Assembly (NCBI RefSeq): GCF_000485595.1
Contig: NW_014577349.1
Location: 181,892 to 245,891 of the forward strand
Source of the DNA: Priapulus caudatus
Taxonomy: Eukaryota > Priapulida > Priapulimorpha > Priapulimorphida > Priapulidae
Length of the DNA stretch: 64,000 nucleotides
Direction: 5' to 3'
Shown: positions 12,173 to 45,270 of the stretch, one piece after another
Layout of the letters: the number at the start of each line of letters is the position of its first letter
Numbering within the stretch: the first letter of the stretch is position 1
Program-made: the position numbers and the translations under genes
The notes under the pieces: generated by a model
Database searches by the model: none
The model's input: only the letters and a program-made list of their open reading frames with translations
What the model was told of the DNA's origin: nothing

Positions 12173-12571
12173 GGTGATCCTCCAACTCGAGTCACAACCA
12201 AGTGAAAGAACTATCATGATGAAGTAAGTGAATTGAATTTTGAGCTTTGCAGGTTATTCAACTCGCCTATTATAAATTATGAAGGAGGACCCCAGGCCTA
12301 ATCTATAATTGATGCAATGTGGTACTTAGTCCTTACTTGCCTCTAGTACTATGCTATTTCATGCACAACCCCTGTTTGGGACCCTGCAAATGTGTTTGCG
12401 CATGTGCTAAACTAATCCGGGGTGGTAATCGGGGGTAGCTAGGATTTGTCCCTAATCCACTGCAATACGCTCAATAGGTTTTTAATACTGTTGATAAGTG
12501 CTTATAGCTTAAACAGTGCTTAGTTATAAACCTATTTGACACAGGCACTTGGAACGTTTCAATAGTAACAT

Positions 12572-12690
12572 GATCGTAAATAAACACGAAATGTATTTAC
12601 TACCAAAGTCTTAATGTTTCTCTACTCTCTTTTGCCTATTATTAGTAATAATTTCCTGTAAATGCCGTTCAAATGCTCCTCTGGCAGAGG
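12572..12690. repeat. Dispersed repeat, inverted relative to 43,680-43,795
   Basis: The segment from GTAAATAAACACGAAATGTA to about 12,690 is the reverse complement, with few mismatches, of 43,680-43,795. It is a short dispersed family of unknown type. At 43.7 kb it directly precedes a SINE-like element. Confidence 0.65.
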
Positions 12691-12841
12691 CTCTGCGGCA
12701 CACTCACAAGTACACCACAAGCACGCCCCTGTGCAGAAACAATAAAAATAAAGAGATTATTATTATATTCTCTTCATTTTTATTGTTTGTGCACATTAAC
12801 AATCTGGTAGTAAATATATTTCTAGTTTATTTACCATCATT

Positions 12842-13455
12842 TTACTATAAGCCAGTTTGTAGTTACAGTCTGCGCATGCATGAACTTTGTCAGGAATTCT
12901 TCCGGGTTAGGTCATTTGTGACAAAATATTTCGTATTTCGATTGTACAGTATACATACGCATGTATCTGTGTCGTTGTAATGCTACAGTCTTTGTGTGTG
13001 CACGTACACGTGCGTGCGTGCGCACGTACACGTTGGTATGTGCGTGCGTGCATGTGCACGTACACGTGCGCACATGCGTGTGCACATACACGTGCGTGCG
13101 TGCATGCGCACATACACGTGCGTGCGTACGTGCGCATGTACGTGTGCACGTATGTGTGCATGCGGGCGTGGATACGCACAGACGTGTACACGTGTACGTG
13201 CATACGCACGCCCGCATGCATGCCTGTGTGCGTGCGCACGTACACACGTGCGTGTGCACATCTGCGTGTGCACGTGTGGGTGCGTGCATGTGCACGTAGG
13301 TGCGTGCGTGCACATACACATGCGTGCATGTACATATACATACTGAACCGAGAGCGCACGCCGCACTCGAGATTTCATCGATTTTTGTCACAAATGACCC
13401 AGTGACCTGTGACGTCACACATCCCCTTGGCTAACTACAAACTGGCTTATTGCAG
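12842..13455. repeat. Fold-back element enclosing an alternating purine-pyrimidine core
   Basis: The left arm has AAGCCAGTTTGTAGTTA (about 12,850) and GGTCATTTGTGACAAAA (about 12,909). Their reverse complements occur in mirrored order at about 13,384-13,450. Between the arms lies the tract described at 12,990-13,340. It looks like a non-autonomous fold-back transposon whose centre is a GT/AC-type repeat. Confidence 0.7.
12990..13340. repeat. Nearly continuous alternating purine-pyrimidine tract of about 350 bp
   Basis: Built from CGTACACGTGCGTGCG, TGCGCACATACACGTG and similar words; almost every base step alternates purine and pyrimidine on both strands. It holds many short palindromes (GTGCAC, CACGTG, GTGCGCAC, CGTACG). 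Overlapping Cys/Val/His/Arg-rich open frames in all six frames are produced by the repeat and are not genes. This composition is the classical Z-DNA-forming type. Confidence 0.8.
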
Positions 13456-13847
13456 AGGTACCATTTTGGGAAAAACCAAGAAAGGGATCACTTGTGATAA
13501 TGGTCCAGGAAAATAGTTGTGGCGGGCTGCGACATGTGTTTGTCGCGGTGCACCACCATTTTTTACAAAGTATACATGTAAAATAAAATGCAGATTCGTG
13601 TTAATTTATGGTTTCACATTTATTTATTATTGCTACCACAGCAAATTTAGTAATTTACTGATGTAAATTTTAAAATATGGCCGAAAAATGTTACGACCGG
13701 AACTTTCTTGGACTCTTAACGGAACACCGGGAACATGCAGCATGTCGCACCAGGATGATCCCGGTGAGAGCGGGACACTTGGGACGTCTGCTTATTGAAA
13801 CGTTCCAACTTTCAAGTTTAAATCCAAGTGCCTGTGCTATTTGGGTG

Positions 13848-14060
13848 TCACTTTCCCCCGGGCGTAGATGGACGGTGCCGTTACGTGGCAGCACTAGTCA
13901 CTTCGTACGCGTCAAAGTCCAAATCTTCCACAGAAACTGAGAAAGATTCCACAGTCATACTTCCGTGCTAGACATGGCCTTATTTCCCTAACTCTGACCC
14001 TAATCCTTACACTAGTGCTGCCACATCACGTGACCGTCCATCTACGCCCGGGGAAAAGTT
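13848..14060. repeat. Small fold-back with CCCGGGCGTAGATGGACGGT arms
   Basis: The left arm near 13,850-13,900 (CCCCCGGGCGTAGATGGACG ... GTGGCAGCACTAG) is mirrored by CTAGTGCTGCCAC ... CGTCCATCTACGCCCGGGG at about 14,012-14,058. A related fold-back, also built on a CCCGGG palindrome and an ACTAGTGCTGCCAC arm, occurs at 49,690-49,885. Confidence 0.75.
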
Positions 14061-14062
14061 AA

Positions 14063-15010
14063 TCCCGTGCTATTTAGGAGGCCTAGTGAACCGGCCTAGT
14101 AATACCTATTTATTTGACATTGTCATTATGTTGTTGCTATAGTTATTTAATCTGGCGGTGTGATACGCTGCCTACAAACAAAATTGTTTTCTTACCCAGT
14201 TAGACTACATCAACGTGCAATTTATTTTATCACTAACGTATTATAAGTGTACAAATCATAGTAAAAACAATTTCTGTTGAAAATATTTGTTTGGTTTTCG
14301 CTGACGGAAGTATATAGCGCCGTCTGTTGGCAGACTCAGTAGTAATTGTTTTTTAATTTGTCTTTTTTAAATTTAATGTCGTAATTACAAATGTTACTAA
14401 TCTGTAATTATCTTAATTTTATTCTGTTACTTAGATAACTTGAAATGACATTAGGGGCATTATGAATTACAATATTAAATGAAAAAAATTATGTTATGAG
14501 TATCATCATAGTCTGAGCTCTCTTACGACTGTTTCATGTAGTCAACAGCGAGAAGGTAACTTGCTGTTTTAAGTAGGCTACGCCAGTGTTTAAGTACATT
14601 TACAAGTTTAACTTGTTGTTGGTTGTTATCGTACCAAGATCTGTTTAGCCAGATCGCCTCAAACCCCCATAAAACTAGTCTTCAGAGTCCAACGCCAAAG
14701 GAATGTAATGAAGAACGGGAGGTGAAGTTAGGCCCACCCCTATCCTCTTGGGTTTGGGTTGCATTATTGTATCTACCTCTACTCTAGCCTCTAGGCCTAC
14801 TTTCCACTGCCGTGCAAGCAGTATGAAGCTGGCAAGTTTTATTCAGTCAAGACGTCTACATTTGACAACGTTGACAAGGTAAAAATGAGGCTGCAAATAT
14901 AATGATTCATTGATTGCACGTATCTGTGTGTTCCCACTTCAGATGCCAAAGGTGCTCTAAAAGTCTTTGTACATTTAGTCATTAGTCATTACTAATAGTA
15001 ATACTATTGC
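14063..15010. other. Interval without recognisable features
   Basis: AT-rich interior of the 13.6-15.3 kb inverted-repeat element. I see no exon, domain or simple repeat in it. Confidence 0.5.
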
Positions 15011-15014
15011 TGAG

Positions 15015-15146
15015 AGGGTCTACCGTCTATGTCCCCCAGGGTACTGCCTGAACGTACCCTGGTACTATATCTAATATGCCGGACCGTACCTCACCTACTC
15101 CACTAACGAGTCTAGGGAGTCGCCTACGCCTACGCCTACTCCCTAA
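15015..15146. mobile_element. Fold-back MITE, partial copy 1
   Basis: Begins GAGAGGGTCTA, with GTACTGCCTGAACGTACCCT and CTAACGAGTCTAGGGAGTCG; matches the family whose best copy is at 19,479-19,676. This copy lacks part of the far terminal arm. Confidence 0.7.
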
Positions 15147-15295
15147 CCAGACGTCCCAAGTGTCCCGGTCTCACCGGGATCCTCCCGGTATGACACGCTG
15201 CTCCCGGTGCCCCGGAATGAGTCCAGAAGCTCCCGGTCATGACATTTTTCAGCCATATGAAAATTTACATCAGTAAATTACTAAATTTGCCATTG

Positions 15296-15385
15296 TTAGC
15301 TCATCTGACATAGTCAGATGCAGCTTGTAGAATCGCATAAGCGTGCGTCCGTGCGTCCGTCCGTGCGTCTGTGCGTCCGTCAACA
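15296..15385. mobile_element. SINE-like repeat, copy 1
   Basis: TTAGCTCATCTGACATAGTC, then AGATGCAGCTTGTAGAATCG and a (CCGT)n-like tail. Three copies in the window (also 18,397 and 43,796) share the head and the CCGT-rich tail. The head contains the perfect inverted repeat CATCTGAC-ATA-GTCAGATG. There are no obvious A and B boxes, so a tRNA origin is not shown. Confidence 0.65.
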
Positions 15386-15919
15386 GTTGGGCACAAATCG
15401 AAACGGCTCGACGTACGGATTCGAAAGTCGGGACGTGGGGGAAAAAGACATCGGTGCGTTTAGATGCCTGTTGCTATGCGAGATCTGTCAATTATCGATA
15501 GATGGCGTTGTGACGCCGGTGAACACGACGATGCCGGTGATGGTGGTGGTCGGAGATATTCTACATATAATCAGGAATCCATGATAGAACATGTCTATAA
15601 AATTTTCTATTATGGACTCTTGATATAATACATAGATTCTTGTAGAGACTATGTAGAGTATTATGGGATATCTGTGGGGTAGTCACGTGGGTTACACATT
15701 GCATCGCTGGGAGATGACGTAATGGGGCTCGCAGCCACCACCTACGCTAGAGCTAGCAGATTCTCTCGCGTCCTTCGGAATGACCTGCGAGATTAGCGCG
15801 CACGATTCAAGGTTCGGCGATTATTTAATGAAGAACTTTATATTTCTGCTGATATTAGGGGGAATAATATTGAACCCGTGTTTTCGCAGTTCCACTGCAT
15901 ACCGTCGATATTATTCAGG

Positions 15920-16260
15920 GAAATAAGAAGAAAGGTTCGGAAGAGAGGATTGACGGGAAAATGAAAGAAGTGAGAGGATTGACGGGAAAATGAAAGAAGT
16001 GAGAGGAGGAGGAGGAGGAGGCGGAGGAGGAGGAGAGAAAGAGTGGAAGAATAGGAAGGGCCAGAGAAGGGATGAAAGGTTAGAAAGGAAACGATAAGGG
16101 ATGTGAACATAAGCAAGAAAGAGAAAAAAGGCAATGGGATGAGCAAAAGAAGAAAGGCTGGAAGAATAGGAAGGCAAAAAGTAAGTATGGAAGAAGAGGA
16201 ATGGACGGATTAAGGATGAAAGGCGACGACGGGAAGAAGAGACGATTGAGTTTGTTGGTC
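15920..16260. repeat. Purine-rich tract with a 30-bp tandem duplication
   Basis: The plus strand is almost only A and G for about 330 bases, including (AGG)n. GATTGACGGGAAAATGAAAG and its continuation occurs twice in tandem near 15,949 and 15,979. Ser/Phe/Leu/Pro-rich minus-strand frames are compositional. Confidence 0.75.
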
Positions 16261-18396
16261 ACTCAGCGTACCTCAAGCCACCGACGTGTTTGCAAGCGCG
16301 TTCACCGCCGAAAACTCCCCGAATTCAGGACTAGTCCTTTTACTCTTCTGGCATGTGGGAAGTAGAAGCTCGAACCGTCTTTACGGGACGCAAACTTACT
16401 GCACAAGCCCATATGGGTTCGTCGAGCTTATCTCCCGATGTCATTAACCTATAAAGTTAGCAATGAATATCCCCATGCTTCTAGATTAGGCGTAAATTCT
16501 AACTTTTAGTGTTAAGCCTTTTTAGTTTAGTTTCTAGTGTTAAGTTTTAGGGTAAGCCTTAACCTATATATACACTATATAGCATAAATACAAACGGAAA
16601 GCCTTACGCTTAGGCCGTGAATCTATTTGGTGAACGAATAAAACGACAACAATAATTTAGCCTTGTGATTTCCCTTGCCTCCGCCGGTGCCATAAGCCAA
16701 GAGAACTATAATTCCCTTTTTCACTGTGACGTTACACAATCGGTACACATACGCGATCCAGGATCAGGGGAATTAATTGTCTCGTTCATACTCACGGACG
16801 ACATTACACGCGGAAACAGTGGGGGGGAGGGGGTATCCCACACCAGAAACGGCTCGACCCTCACAAAAGTCGCCATATGGTGCGTTTAGTACTTTTGGCT
16901 GGGAATCCCCTTGAACAACATAATAGTTGCTAGTCATTTTATACAGTGTCAATGTAATACAGAAATAGTAAGACAATAATAAGAATAACAATAAGATTAA
17001 TAAATAGCTTGGGTCGCAAGACGCCACGTACGGAATTAGGCCGTGGGTCAAAGGGGCGTGGCCAACGACCTTAGCCAGCTAATGAGCGCGCGTGATCACG
17101 GTCAAGGCAGCGGGCTCAACCAATGACGGCAGTCGGCTAAGACAGTGACCACGGGCGTGGGTATTTAACGCGCTGTTTATGAAATTACGGGTCTGCTATT
17201 TGCGATCTAGTCGAGACACGTCGCCATATCTTTACTGTTGCTGTAATCGCTACATACACCACTTCTCGATAAGTTCTGCTTCTGTCGCGTACCTTTCTGT
17301 ACTGTTTGATGCTACGGTATTATAATAGATGTTTGATTAAAGACGTTTGTATGTTTATATACGTACCTCAGTCTTCCGTATTTGTAGATGTCTATACGCA
17401 ATCATTTAGTAACAATAATTATTATGCGCGGAGCCACTAACGATCACGGATAACAAACGAGTAAGAAGGAACTCATTATTAACACACTCACACACACTCG
17501 CACACACTCACACTCACGCGCATTCATCCATCACTCTCGCGCATGCGTACGTACTGTTACGTGCTGCACAGCCACGAAGTCAGAGCCAAAACCAAAAATG
17601 GTGGAGAACGCTTACACAAGCCTTTATTCAGCTACATAAAAATGTTCTCGGTGCCCTGTCCACTGCCCAACTACCTGGTCTATAGTATACATGTGCACGT
17701 TACACCTATCTATTGCCACGTGTGTCGCCATCTAGTGGCTGACTAGGCTATTCCAGACATGTATTACAACACTTAACACGTACCACGTTCAGCGTTCCCT
17801 GATAGGCTCCCTCGTTTTTGCGCTAGCGCAGTGGCGCGTTGTGACCGGCGAATCTGTCCCAGGGGCCGTGCAAGTCGTAAGCCATGAGACTCACGAAATC
17901 GACATTTCTGCGGTGAAAGATTTCCAGGTCAACAAGCAATTCAATTCTTCGGCAGTACACGTTGTCACAATGATTGCGCGAATATGGCCAGTCTGATTAA
18001 TTAACACCACTATACTCATTATACCAGTTTAAGTACTCGTGTCAAAGTGCTGTAATTATTATGCATGAGAGATCATCAATTTTAACTGTCTTAGCGCAGT
18101 AGTGACGTTGGCAGCTTACGGGAACAAGCGGTTACTTCATTTTATTTAGAGCCAGTCTGTGTAAATTCGTGTTGATTGGGCGTGCGAAGACTCGTAGATG
18201 TAGCGGCGGGGATAGCGAGACAGGTGCTTAATAATTCACTAAGCGTTCTATCAGTATACATATCACACCTATACCCACCGCAAAAACCAAAAAGGCACAA
18301 TGTGCGGAGCTGGAGGGTTCTCCTACAACGTGGCCCTGCTCGCGCATTACCCTCGCTCTGTTTGCAACGTCACTGCATTAGAAACCTGCGTAATTT
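16261..18396. other. Intergenic region, possible transposon remnants
   Basis: No convincing exon was found. An AT-rich stretch at about 16,480-16,640 and a promoter-like stretch around 17,160-17,340 (TATTTAA, then ATTAAA about 170 bases on) could be degraded long-terminal-repeat sequence. No matching second LTR, target-site duplication or primer-binding site is evident. The missing first exon of the GTPBP8-like gene should lie here or just to the right, but I could not pick it out. Confidence 0.4.
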
Positions 18397-18480
18397 TTAG
18401 CTCATCTGACATAGTCAGATGCAGCTTGTAGAATCGCATGATTGTCCGTCCGTCCGTCCGTCCGTCTGTCCGTCCGTCCG
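18397..18480. mobile_element. SINE-like repeat, copy 2
   Basis: TTAGCTCATCTGACATAGTC head followed by GTCCGTCCGTCCG tail; the same family as 15,296 and 43,796. It is followed by ATATAATATAT and a short TAGGGT run (18,501-18,520). Confidence 0.7.
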
Positions 18481-19213
18481 AATATAATATATAATATATA
18501 TAGGGTTAGGGTTAGGGTTAGTCAGAAATAGCTAAACGAGCCAGGTCAAACAGAGGTCAGGGGGACATAGACCCTACGAGCGTTACTATAGGTTCTTTGG
18601 ATATTTTCAGATAGAATAGGGTAAAATTAGGCTACATACATTTTATGGTTCTATATTCATCAGTAATATTTTTAAAATGTTTTTAAACATGTCGGCTATA
18701 CCGTTGCTTACAATGATGGTGGCACCACTGGAAGCGCATCCACTGAAAAGTTGCGCAAAGCAACGTCTCGGCTGCGGGCTACAGACCGAGGGTGTTTCTT
18801 ATTTTTTAATTTAATAACAGAAGGATTGCAATATTTTATAAACGACACTTAGTTTCAGTTATAATATGGAAGAATTTGTCCTAAAATAAATATTGTTTGG
18901 TTAAAAATAGCATTTAGGTATAAATATAATTGCATGTTGGTGATTAGCCCCTGGTCTGTAACGTGCAAAATAAATTGGCAAATGCGCAACTTTTTCAGGG
19001 TGGCAGCGCAATCGTGGGTGTGTCAATGTCCGTGCCAAAAAATGAAGATTTCAAAATTCAATGTTGTTTTATTACAAACGTGAATGAGTAATTATAGAAA
19101 TTTGTAGGTATATCCTATTATTTATGTATTTACTATCGTTATATAGGCCCTACTAAAAAATTCTAAGTGAAAGTATCCCTTTAATTTTAGTTTATATTTA
19201 TTTGCTTTTGCAG
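18481..19213. other. Non-coding interval upstream of the first recognised GTPBP8 exon
   Basis: Contains three perfect TAGGGT telomere-like units at about 18,501-18,520 and otherwise AT-rich sequence, ending in the polypyrimidine tract and TTTTGCAG acceptor of the exon at 19,214. No in-frame start or upstream exon was identified with confidence. Confidence 0.5.
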
Positions 19214-41809
<22,596 letters not shown>

Positions 41810-43679
41810 TCTCAACCATGGATTCGTCTATGCAAAGTTATAGTCACCCCCCCCCTCCCAAGCTGTAAGTGTGTGGGCAGCTCTCCCACATTATGGTGTT
41901 GAACACTGTGTTTACTAGCAAGTGTACCCAATGGGAAAGCGTATATGCAGGTTATTGTGTCTACGTCCCCCCCCCCATGCGCCTGTTTGTAGCATTTATT
42001 TTAGCAGTGATGATGATGAAAATGATGTTGGAATATTTCCAGTCAGTTCTTACTCATTGGGTTCTATCAAACGAATCGTGGTTGTTTACTGACATGCGTG
42101 CGATGATTTGCCACCCCGGAATCTGTTTGTCTGTGCACGAATTCAATGGTTAGCTTTGCCAGCAAGTGATCTTTGTACGGTACGGCTGAGTAATTGTTTG
42201 CTCTAGCTCAGTGCCGGTGCCTCGTTCATTTCGTACAAACAGTTGAGGAATGTTTGCTTAACAGGGGAGCTTTGATAGCTACGCCTTCTAACTTGGTTAG
42301 TGGTAAAAAGTCGGAGGTATGGGTTACAATCTCTGCTGTTTTAGTAGCTATACTGGAACGGTGTATTGCATGCTAATCACTTAAATTGCCCATATATATT
42401 ATGCGCCTCACCTCAAACCTTGTGTTGGAAGGCTCCAGATTCATAAAATAAAATGTATGCCGACTCGTGATTTTTGACGTGATGAAAAACCTCCCATTTC
42501 ATGAGAATAATGTGTATGTGCCAAAAATGTCGGTCATATATAAAGAAGTTTTTCGTTATTCGTTTATTAGTATACCTAGCATTTATGATTATGAAATGGA
42601 AAAAAATTATTGGTAATAATTATGGGAATTACGGTCGTAAACATACTATTGATCATGGGCAGAGAACTGTACTAATTTGGCATTTTGGAAAGTTGGCAAA
42701 CAGATCTGTTGATAAATAAGTTGTTGTTTTGTGTCCGACACATGCGCGTCGTAGATACGTATTTATCACGTATACGTATATGCACACATATGTAGAACGC
42801 ATATGTAAACCAGATCCCATGAACATTATAACAGTAGAATTGAGTTATAGAAAAACGCTCGACGTGATGCAGCCATGATGACGAGGCACGCCGAGGATTG
42901 ACACTATGTGTCTTCCAATCACAGTCTACGCTGCACCAGTCTTTTATATTTTTAAATATGGGGACCCATTGGACAACCAAATCACCGATCTCAGGAACTA
43001 GGGCATTCTGCTATGCTAGAAACGTTTCCTATGATAGAGTTTGCCACAAATACGAAAACACGCTGTTTAGCGCACTGTGCTACGTCCTTCTGTCGCATTT
43101 TTGCATCTCCGTAATCAGAATAAGCCCCGCCTTCTTCGTTGATGGGCATGAATGGGGCGTCACCGACGTGACCAGTTACTGTACCTACTGTCTTTCACCA
43201 GCCTGTTTACTTTTCGTAAATAATGAAATGCTCGGCTGATGCATTTCGAATCGAAGTGGAAAAGTTTGAGCATTTTTACTCGTTTTGGAAGTGAACGAGT
43301 GCGTCATTCATTGAACATTTCTTCCGAAGTTTCTTCCAAGTTCTTCCGAAAATCCCTAACCGCGTTACTCGATTGTTTTAGCCAATGAACGTAGCTGTCT
43401 GTGTGACTTTATGCCCGCTCGTATTATGCTTAGCTTAGCGGGCCTCGATATGGATATCGGAGGCAGGCAGCAGCTCATTCTGGCATGCAATGCGCCGCCA
43501 CTACGTGTATGCTTTCGTCGGCATATGTTTCCATCGCTTAGAGTATGATCGTGACGTGACGCACGAACTCGACTATCTCGTAAGCTTTCCCACCTGCTCT
43601 ACATTCTTGTTGTAATTGACAATTGTGCACGACGGCGCGCGTGCGGTGTACACCCTATACTAGTACTAGTGTGCTGCAG
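41810..43679. other. Region downstream of GTPBP8 without recognised genes
   Basis: AT-rich, with open frames up to 113 codons (for example 42,898-43,239) that show no motif or splice structure. A poly(A) signal candidate, AATAAA near 42,447-42,454, may serve GTPBP8. Confidence 0.45.
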
Positions 43680-43795
43680 AGGAGCATTTGAACGCCATTT
43701 ACAGGAAGTTATCGGCAATAATAGGCGAAAGAGAGTATAGAGAAACATTAAGACTTTGGTAGTAAATACATTTCGTGTTTATTAACCATCATTTT
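43680..43795. repeat. Dispersed repeat, inverted relative to 12,572-12,690
   Basis: GAGCATTTGAACGCCATTTA ... AACATTAAGACTTTGGTAGT ... TTTCGTGTTTATTAACC is the reverse complement of the 12.6-kb copy. Confidence 0.65.
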
Positions 43796-43848
43796 TAGCT
43801 CATCTGACATAGTCAGATGCAGCTTGTAGAATCGCATGATCGTCCGTA
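43796..43848. mobile_element. SINE-like repeat, copy 3, abutting a mesh exon fragment
   Basis: TTAGCTCATCTGACATAGTC head and CGTCCGTAC tail. The tail runs directly into the truncated mesh exon at 43,849, so the junction is either an insertion with deletion or an assembly join. Confidence 0.7.
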
Positions 43849-45250
43849 CACGAAGCACGGTCCGGAGATGTTGATGGATTCACCGCCAAACATGGTTCCA
43901 ACCGATGGATAGGACAGGGCAACACCTGCGCAGGTAAATACAGACACACCTTTATTATCATACCTGTGTCATCACATCTGTATCACCCTGCCTGGTTTAT
44001 TGCACCTATGTGAGTTTGATGTCTGTTTTAGTTATAGACCTACTACCTAAATCAGTTAGACAATTAACTATTTATCAATTATTAATCAACTGTTTGTACA
44101 TTCTTACGTTAGTTTAATTAGATGATTTAGATTTGAGTATTGAGTATTTTGAGATATTTGAGATTTTAGTATTTGAGAAGTATTTATTACTGAACGGCGA
44201 AAGTACCGTGTGGTGACTTTTCGAGAGACGCTGGCACGACTGCTAATATTTATGCAATTACGGACTGCTACCTAATAACCTAATCAACAATGGTGTAATG
44301 ATTTGTGTTCGAGTAGTTTTATGGTTATGGCAACGTTTAGGGTTATAGTTCTCGTTAGGGCTACGATAAAGGTTATTGTTAGGGTTGGAAAAGCGTGTTA
44401 AGGTTCAGTTAGGGTTAGCATTGTGTTTACAATTGGGGTTATGATCATGATAAGGGTTAGTGCTAGGGATGCGGGTAGGGTAAGTATTATAGTGCTATCG
44501 TCGTGGGGTGTGGTTAGAGTTAGCGTTAGAAATGAGGTTAGGATAAGAGTGAAGACAATTGCTATGGTTCTGGTCAGGGATAGTGTTAGAGACGCGGTTA
44601 GGGTAAGGATAAAGGCTAGTGCTATGTTTGTGGGGGGCGGGGGTTAGCTGAAGCCTCACCCTGCGTCACGTTCGTGCAGCCTCCTCTCTCAATGACCTCG
44701 TCGACGCGGAAGACCCACCTGCCCGGAGTGTCGCCGACGCTCGTAAACTCGTCGATCCTAGCGACTCCCTGCGTGCCGGAGAACGGAGCCAGACCCCACC
44801 ACTCACTGCCGTTACCGGCGTTAAAGCCGATCTACGGGAGAAGAAAACATAGCAAAGGCGGCCACGCCGTCAATGCTAGGCCAGATGGATGATTGCACTC
44901 AGAATGCCGTGGTCAGAAACATCGTAAATGGTTATGATCCACGGTCACGGTTAATAACTTTTAGTGTTAAGTGTTGTGCAATAGTTACGACATCTTAGAT
45001 ATCGGGATGTCATAACTATGCAGTGTTTTTCTGCAAAGCGAGCCTCATATATAGCTAATGATGGCAGTGAGGACATAAATATTCGCATTATAATATATAT
45101 AAATAGAATAAGAATAAGAATAAGAATAAGAATAAGAATAAGAATAAGAATAAGAATAAGAATAAGAATAAGAATAAGAATAAGAATAAGAATAAGGATA
45201 AGGATAAGGATAAGGATAAGGATAAAGATAAGAATAAGAACAAGAAAAGA
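43849..45250 (-). pseudogene. Duplicated mesh-like block 3 (NIDO C-terminal exon and truncated IPT exon)
   Basis: Near-identical to 60,635-61,930, same orientation. It has the intact exon 44,660-44,831 ([20 protein letters not shown] and [10 protein letters not shown]) and the 5' part of the IPT-like exon, 43,849-43,925 ([18 protein letters not shown]), cut short by the SINE-like repeat. The homology ends on the right at the (AATAAG)n array. Beyond it the main locus continues into a NIDO cassette, whereas this copy goes into unrelated sequence. Coding frame intact where present. Confidence 0.85.
44330..44640. repeat. Degenerate TTAGGG-rich intron sequence
   Basis: Irregular GGTTAG/TTAGGG words in the intron following the NIDO C-terminal exon. 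The counterpart is at 61,110-61,430. The Arg/Val-rich 74-codon open frame over it is not coding. Confidence 0.65.
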
Positions 45251-45270
45251 GAGAGAGAGAGAGAGAGAGG
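45098..45270. repeat. (AATAAG)n / (GGATAA)n array with a GA tail
   Basis: About 25 hexamer units followed by (GA)n. Similar arrays lie at 51,438-51,490, 52,615-52,680 and 61,900-62,045, each next to a NIDO exon. These arrays are where the copies diverge or join. Confidence 0.9.

Larger units (their letters stand above)
13634..15292. mobile_element. Non-autonomous element with terminal inverted repeats of about 150 bp
   Basis: The left arm (about 13,634-13,790) starts GCAAATTTAGTAATTTACTG and contains several CCCGGT/CACCGGGA words. The right arm (about 15,147-15,292) is its reverse complement with scattered mismatches and ends in CAGTAAATTACTAAATTTGC. The 1.35-kb interior has no transposase frame; it contains a smaller fold-back (13,848-14,060) and abuts a MITE copy (15,015-15,146). 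The GGCCGAAAAATG edge of the left arm lies in an 87-codon open frame that I regard as fortuitous. Confidence 0.65.

Noticed and set aside
12907-13418. Overlapping 110-168-codon Cys/His/Val/Arg-rich frames on both strands
   Set aside because: All are translations of the alternating purine-pyrimidine tract; no frame is preferred and there is no splice structure.
16480-17460. Possible solo LTR (TATTTAA, later ATTAAA)
   Set aside because: No paired LTR, target-site duplication, primer-binding site or coding region; kept only as a remark.
42898-43239. 113-codon plus-strand frame downstream of GTPBP8
   Set aside because: No domain, no splice signals and AT-rich unique context; length is within chance expectation.
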